Below are positions 21,761 to 24,839 of a DNA stretch of 24,839 bases, piece by piece. Below the pieces are notes generated by a model, which was not told the DNA's origin, ran no database searches, and saw only the letters and a list, made by a program, of their open reading frames with translations. The DNA comes from Anaerolineales bacterium UBA7227 (lineage in GTDB: Bacteria > Chloroflexota > Anaerolineae > Anaerolineales > Villigracilaceae). Made by a program: the position numbers and the translations under genes. The number at the start of each line of letters is the position of its first letter. Within the stretch, counting starts at the first letter, position 1. Where the stretch lies: the NCBI GenBank assembly GCA_002473085.1, contig DKTP01000157.1, positions 1 to 24,839 on the forward strand, read 5' to 3'.

Positions 21761-22198
21761 ATGATCGCAGTCCGAGAGATGATCCGCAAGAAGGGCGACG
21801 AGGTCTGGTCGGTCAGTTCCGACGCGACGGTGTTCGAAGCCCTCAAATTGATGGCCGAGAAGAACGCCGGCGCGGTATTGGTCATCAACGACGGCAAAGT
21901 GGCCGGCATCCTGTCCGAGCGCGACTGCATCCGCAGGTTGGACCTGCAGGGACGCGCCTCCCGCGAGACGAAGGTGGCCGAGATCATGACCACCAAAGTC
22001 CTTTACGTGGAGAGCAGCCAGTCTCTGGACGAATGCGTCGCCATTATGATCGACAAAAACATCCGCCACCTGCCCGTCTATGAAGAAGGGAAACTCATCG
22101 GCATCATTTCTGTCCGCGACGCGTTGAAGGAGATGGTGGACTATCAGAAGTTCATGATCTCGCAATTGGAGCATTACATTACCGGCGGCGGACGGTGA
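21761..22198 (+). CDS. CBS-pair domain protein
   Basis: A small cytoplasmic protein made only of two CBS domains (a Bateman module), which usually binds adenine nucleotides and senses energy state. It has 145 residues from the ATG at 21761, which has AGGAGG six bases upstream; the frame runs back to 21608 without support. CBS1 is at about residues 8-62 (VSSDATVFEALKLMAEKNAGAV, ILSERDCIRR) and CBS2 at about 72-130 (VESSQSLDECVAIMIDKNIRHL, GIISVRDALK). It resembles stand-alone CBS proteins related to IMP dehydrogenase modules. It is probably co-transcribed with the zinc-ribbon gene 30 bases downstream. Confidence 0.88.
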   Translation: MIAVREMIRKKGDEVWSVSSDATVFEALKLMAEKNAGAVLVINDGKVAGILSERDCIRRLDLQGRASRETKVAEIMTTKVLYVESSQSLDECVAIMIDKNIRHLPVYEEGKLIGIISVRDALKEMVDYQKFMISQLEHYITGGGR

Positions 22199-22228
22199 GA
22201 CCCCGCAGTAAGGACGAGGAACACAAAC

Positions 22229-22873
22229 ATGGACGCGATCGAATTCACCCGTAATTACACCGACCATTCCACGGACCGCGGTTTTCAGTTCGAATTTCAG
22301 TGCGACCGGTGCGGAAACGGCTACAAGACCCAGTTCCAGGCCTGGGCGTTGGGGAACGTCTCGGGGGCGTTGGACGCGGCTTCCAGTCTGTTCGGAGGCG
22401 TGTTCGGCCGGGCCGCGGACCTGGGCGAGCGCGCCCGGTCCGCCGGTTGGCAGCAGGCCTGGGACAAGGCCCTCGTGGAGGCCGTCCAGCAGATCAAGCC
22501 AAACTTTGTCCAATGCCCGCGCTGCTCGGCGTGGGTCTGTCGGAAGAGTTGCTGGAATCAGTCGCGCGGCCTTTGCAAGAATTGCGCGCCGGACATGGGC
22601 GTGGAGATGGCCGCCGCGCAAGCCAGCCGCACCACCGAGGAGATCTGGGCGCATTCCAAGGTGGCGGAGGAAGATCGGGAAATGTTGAAGGACGAATCCT
22701 GGCGGGCGGGGGTGCGCGCCACCTGTCCCAAATGCAACGCGCCCTTGCAGAAGAACGCCAAGTTCTGTCCCGAATGTGGGACGGCCATCAAGTCCGAAAA
22801 ATTCTGCAAGAATTGCGGCGCCAAAATGGAGGCGGACGCGAAGTTCTGCGCGGAGTGCGGGACGAAGCAGTGA
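22229..22873 (+). CDS. multi-zinc-ribbon protein
   Basis: 214 residues with at least four zinc-binding knuckle groups: Cys25/Cys28 near the N-terminus, a cysteine-rich cluster at 96-119 (CPRC, then VCRKSC and CKNC), and two C-terminal ribbons, CPKC (166-169) with CPEC (180-183) and CKNC (193-196) with CAEC (207-210). Between the first two groups is an Ala/Gly-rich stretch (about 38-75) that could form an amphipathic helix. The C-terminal ribbons match the common double zinc ribbon found in many bacterial proteins. No catalytic domain is seen; a role in protein or nucleic acid binding is likely but unproven. GAGGA lies nine bases before the ATG. Confidence 0.82.
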   Translation: MDAIEFTRNYTDHSTDRGFQFEFQCDRCGNGYKTQFQAWALGNVSGALDAASSLFGGVFGRAADLGERARSAGWQQAWDKALVEAVQQIKPNFVQCPRCSAWVCRKSCWNQSRGLCKNCAPDMGVEMAAAQASRTTEEIWAHSKVAEEDREMLKDESWRAGVRATCPKCNAPLQKNAKFCPECGTAIKSEKFCKNCGAKMEADAKFCAECGTKQ

Positions 22874-22897
22874 GCCGCGCCCCGGCATAAAACAGAG

Positions 22898-22925
22898 ACG
22901 GTCGCCGAAAGGCGACCGTTTTGTT
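22898..22925 (+). terminator. terminator of the CBS/zinc-ribbon genes
   Basis: ACGGTCGCC (22898-22906) pairs perfectly with GGCGACCGT (22911-22919) across a GAAA loop, followed by TTTTGTTT. Confidence 0.9.
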
Positions 22926-23073
22926 TCTCATCGCGTTGGAGTACGAGAACTGTTATTCCGTTCGGCGGCGCGACTCTCCAGAAAAAACGCGCCCCCGGAG
23001 GAGATGGTCCGAGGCGCGGATGAGGAGGAGGTTTCGCTGTGCTGGGCGTTTTTGTGCAAGATTCGCTGGCTTT

Positions 23074-23382
23074 TTACGCGCCAACCGAATGTGGCTGAAT
23101 GGACTTTAATACCTTCATTTCATCCTGTTGAGCAAAATATAAATCCCAGCGTAATTGTAAATTCATCCAAAAGTCGGGCGACATTTCGAAGAATTTTGCC
23201 AAACGCAAAGCCGTGCTTGGAGTAATGCCCCTGCGCCCGTTTACAATTTCATTAATGCGCTGGTATGGAACGTGAATATGATCCGCCAGGTCTTTCTGGC
23301 TGATGCCCATAGGGTCTAAAAACTCTTCCATGAGCATTTCGCCGGGATGAGTGGGTATGCGGTCGGTAGGAATGCGAACCAT
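23074..23382 (-). CDS. higA: HigA-family antitoxin (XRE helix-turn-helix)
   Basis: DNA-binding antitoxin of a HigBA module that neutralises HigB and represses the operon. It has 102 residues with the family pattern HPGEMLMEEFL, then the helix-turn-helix SQKDLADHIHVPYQRINEIVNG (about 28-49), RRGITPSTALRLAKFF and SPDFWMNLQLRWDL. AGGAG lies eight bases before the ATG. It starts 23 bases after the toxin gene, the usual toxin-first order of HigBA. Its likely operator is the palindrome at 23709-23729. Confidence 0.9.
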   Translation of the reverse strand: MVRIPTDRIPTHPGEMLMEEFLDPMGISQKDLADHIHVPYQRINEIVNGRRGITPSTALRLAKFFEMSPDFWMNLQLRWDLYFAQQDEMKVLKSIQPHSVGA

Positions 23383-23405
23383 AATATTAACTCCTGCTTT
23401 TCTGG

Positions 23406-23699
23406 CTAGTGATAATCTGTGATCTCAACCTGGTCGGGACCCAAATTAGTCCATGTAAAACAAACGCGATACTGGTCGTTGATACGGAGGCTATGTTGGC
23501 CTTTTCTATCGCCCGATAAGGCTTCAAGTTTATTGTTTGGGGGAATTCTCAATTCATGCAGGGCGGTGACGGAATCTAATTGGTCTAATTTTCTAGCGGC
23601 GACTTTCCAGATCGAGGAAGGGCATGATTTTCTTGCCGCTTTGGTGTTTTCGCCGTTGAAAATATCTTCTGTTCCTGTATCTTTGAACGACCTTATCAT
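23406..23699 (-). CDS. higB: HigB-family toxin (RelE superfamily mRNA interferase)
   Basis: Ribosome-dependent mRNA endonuclease toxin. I chose the ATG at 23699 (97 aa, MIRSFKDTGTEDIFNGE) because this matches the family's start; the longer frame to 23741 crosses the promoter and operator. Family features: FKD-x-x-TE-x-IFNGE, LRIPPNNKLEALSGDRKGQHS, LRINDQYRVCFTW and the terminal VEITDYH. It is slightly longer than the usual 92-93 residues because of a few inserted residues near CPSSIW. No Shine-Dalgarno sequence is present; the -10 is six bases before the ATG, so the message is probably leaderless. Confidence 0.88.
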   Translation of the reverse strand: MIRSFKDTGTEDIFNGENTKAARKSCPSSIWKVAARKLDQLDSVTALHELRIPPNNKLEALSGDRKGQHSLRINDQYRVCFTWTNLGPDQVEITDYH

Positions 23700-23705
23700 G
23701 GCATT

Positions 23706-23734
23706 ATGATAGCATGAATGCCATGCTATTTCAA
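23706..23734 (-). promoter_or_regulatory. higBA promoter, leaderless
   Basis: The minus strand reads TTGAAA (23734-23729), an exact 17-bp spacer, TATCAT (23711-23706), then six bases to the ATG. This places the transcription start at the first base of the higB start codon. Confidence 0.65.
23709..23729. promoter_or_regulatory. palindromic operator in the higBA promoter
   Basis: ATAGCATG (23709-23716) and CATGCTAT (23722-23729) form a perfect 8-bp inverted repeat with a 5-nt spacer. It fills the space between the -35 and -10, so bound HigA would block RNA polymerase. Confidence 0.6.
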
Positions 23735-23890
23735 GTTCCAATATTTTCCGAGGGCAGGTTAACGGTTAAGGGTTGTTTCAGCAGAAGAGCAAAAATTGAA
23801 AAGAAACTGGATTTCCGCTAAATCAATCTGAATTGAACGGAGCCGTCCTGTTGAGGGCGATTATACGCCTACGAGAACTGGTCGACAAGA

Positions 23891-23923
23891 AAACAGGGGG
23901 AGCGAAGTTTGTCTCCTCCTCCG
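23891..23923 (-). terminator. possible terminator after the aldo/keto reductase
   Basis: On the minus strand a GGAGG-rich arm can pair with CTCCCCC, and TGTTTTCTTGT follows. The stem is imperfect, so this is a weak call. Confidence 0.3.
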
Positions 23924-23932
23924 ACCCCTCCC

Positions 23933-24839
23933 TCACTTCACCGCCTCATCGCTGGCCTCGTCCAGCGCCGCCGCCTCGTCGGGAGTCAGCCTCCATCCGA
24001 GCGCGCCCGCGTTCTCCTGCGCCTGCATCGCGTTCTTCGCGCCGGGGATGGGGAGCGTCCCCTTGCAGATGCACCAGTTCAACGCCACCTGCGCGTTGGA
24101 CTTGCCGCCGTGGTCCTGTCCGATCTTCGTCATCAACTTGAGCAGGGGCTGGATATTCTGAAGTTTCGCCGCGGCCGAGACGGCGCGCGGACCGGGCGGC
24201 AGTTTCTCGGCGGAATACTTACCCGTCAACAGTCCCTTCGCGATCGGCGAATACGCGATCACGCGGATGCCCAATTCCCGACAGCGCGCCAGCAGGCCGT
24301 TCTTCTCGACGCGGCGGTCCAGCAGGCTGAACGAGACCTGATTCGACGCCAGCGGGATTCCCTTGCGCGCCAGCGTCGTGTACGCGCGCACCATCTGGTT
24401 GGGACTGAAATTGGAGACTCCCACCGTGCGGGCGAGTCCCTCCTTCACCAGTTCCACCATCCATTCCATCAGCGTTTCGGGCGAGACGAGCGCGTGCGGC
24501 CAGTGAATTTGATAAAGGTCCAACTGCTCCACCCCCAGGCGTTCCAGACTGTTTTTCAGCGCGCGCTTCATAAAGCGCTTGTGGACGCGCCACGGGAACG
24601 GGAAAAATTTGCTCGCCACCAGCACAGGCTCATTGGCGTCCTTCAACATCCCGCCGAGGAGCTGTTCCGATTGCCCCATTCCGTAAATTTCCGCCGTGTC
24701 CACAAAGCGGATGCCCGCCTCGATGCTGACGTCGAACGCGGCGCGGATATCGTCTTCGTTGTGCGTCTGTCCAAATCCCCACATCACGCGGTCGCCGAAC
24801 TGCCAGGCTCCCAGTCCCATTTCCACCGCGTGCAAAAAG
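23933..24839 (-). CDS. aldo/keto reductase (N-terminus outside window)
   Basis: An NADPH-dependent carbonyl reductase of the AKR superfamily, (beta/alpha)8 barrel, cytoplasmic. About 302 codons are visible and the frame stays open to the window edge; a TTG at 24835 could serve as a start, but the visible sequence enters in the usual first strand (VEMGLGAWQFGDR), so roughly 10-20 residues are probably missing. The catalytic tetrad is in place: Asp and Tyr in RFVDTAEIYG, Lys in VLVASKF, His in YQIHWP. Later come VGVSNFSPNQM, the GIPLASNQVSFSLLDR substrate-loop strand, and the C-terminal cofactor-binding PIPGAKNAMQAQENAGALGW. It resembles the oxidoreductases of the YhdN/AKR11-like group. Substrate unknown. 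Confidence 0.85.
   Translation of the reverse strand, partial: FLHAVEMGLGAWQFGDRVMWGFGQTHNEDDIRAAFDVSIEAGIRFVDTAEIYGMGQSEQLLGGMLKDANEPVLVASKFFPFPWRVHKRFMKRALKNSLERLGVEQLDLYQIHWPHALVSPETLMEWMVELVKEGLARTVGVSNFSPNQMVRAYTTLARKGIPLASNQVSFSLLDRRVEKNGLLARCRELGIRVIAYSPIAKGLLTGKYSAEKLPPGPRAVSAAAKLQNIQPLLKLMTKIGQDHGGKSNAQVALNWCICKGTLPIPGAKNAMQAQENAGALGWRLTPDEAAALDEASDEAVK

Overview
The window is a compact, GC-rich bacterial chromosome segment. The gene set fits an anaerobic or facultatively anaerobic member of the Chloroflexota, most likely class Anaerolineae: a pyruvate dehydrogenase complex, an NAD(P)-linked group 3b-type [NiFe] hydrogenase, short EF-Ts, ribosomal protein S2 with a long acidic tail, and abundant short dispersed repeats between genes. 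That assignment is inference from gene style and was not tested by a search.

Layout. 1-1641 (minus strand): the first codons of a secreted or lipoprotein gene, a repeat-bearing gap, a HEAT-repeat protein broken by an apparent one-base frameshift, and a 56-residue membrane protein that is easy to miss. 2038-5355 (plus): pyruvate dehydrogenase E1-alpha, E1-beta and E2, ending at a strong terminator; no E3 follows. Dispersed repeats have entered this operon, including both linkers of E2. 5583-7887 (plus): an NfeD/YuaF-like protein and a flotillin, the usual membrane-microdomain pair. 14809-8029 (minus): a tightly packed seven-gene run of hydrogenase beta, gamma, delta and alpha subunits, the matching maturation endopeptidase, a single-domain response regulator and a membrane histidine kinase. 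A near-consensus CRP/FNR-type site lies about 41-42 bases upstream of the predicted start of transcription.

15231-19987 (plus): the classical cluster rpsB-tsf-pyrH-frr-uppS-cdsA, linking translation, UMP kinase, ribosome recycling, undecaprenyl diphosphate synthesis and CDP-diacylglycerol synthesis. rpsB is preceded by a leader of about 160 nt that can fold in two competing ways. 20066-21052: class II fructose-1,6-bisphosphatase (glpX). 21242-21313: tRNA-Asn(GTT) behind a perfect consensus promoter, flanked by two inverted copies of a degenerate repeat. 21761-22873: a CBS-pair protein and a multi-zinc-ribbon protein. 23074-23699 (minus): a HigB/HigA toxin-antitoxin module with a palindromic operator inside its promoter. 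23933-24839 (minus): an aldo/keto reductase whose N-terminus lies beyond the window.

The most interesting parts are the hydrogenase operon that carries its own two-component pair and an activator-type promoter, the repeat-derived linkers in E2, and the candidate switching leader of rpsB. I see no phage, insertion sequence, CRISPR array or defence island other than HigBA.
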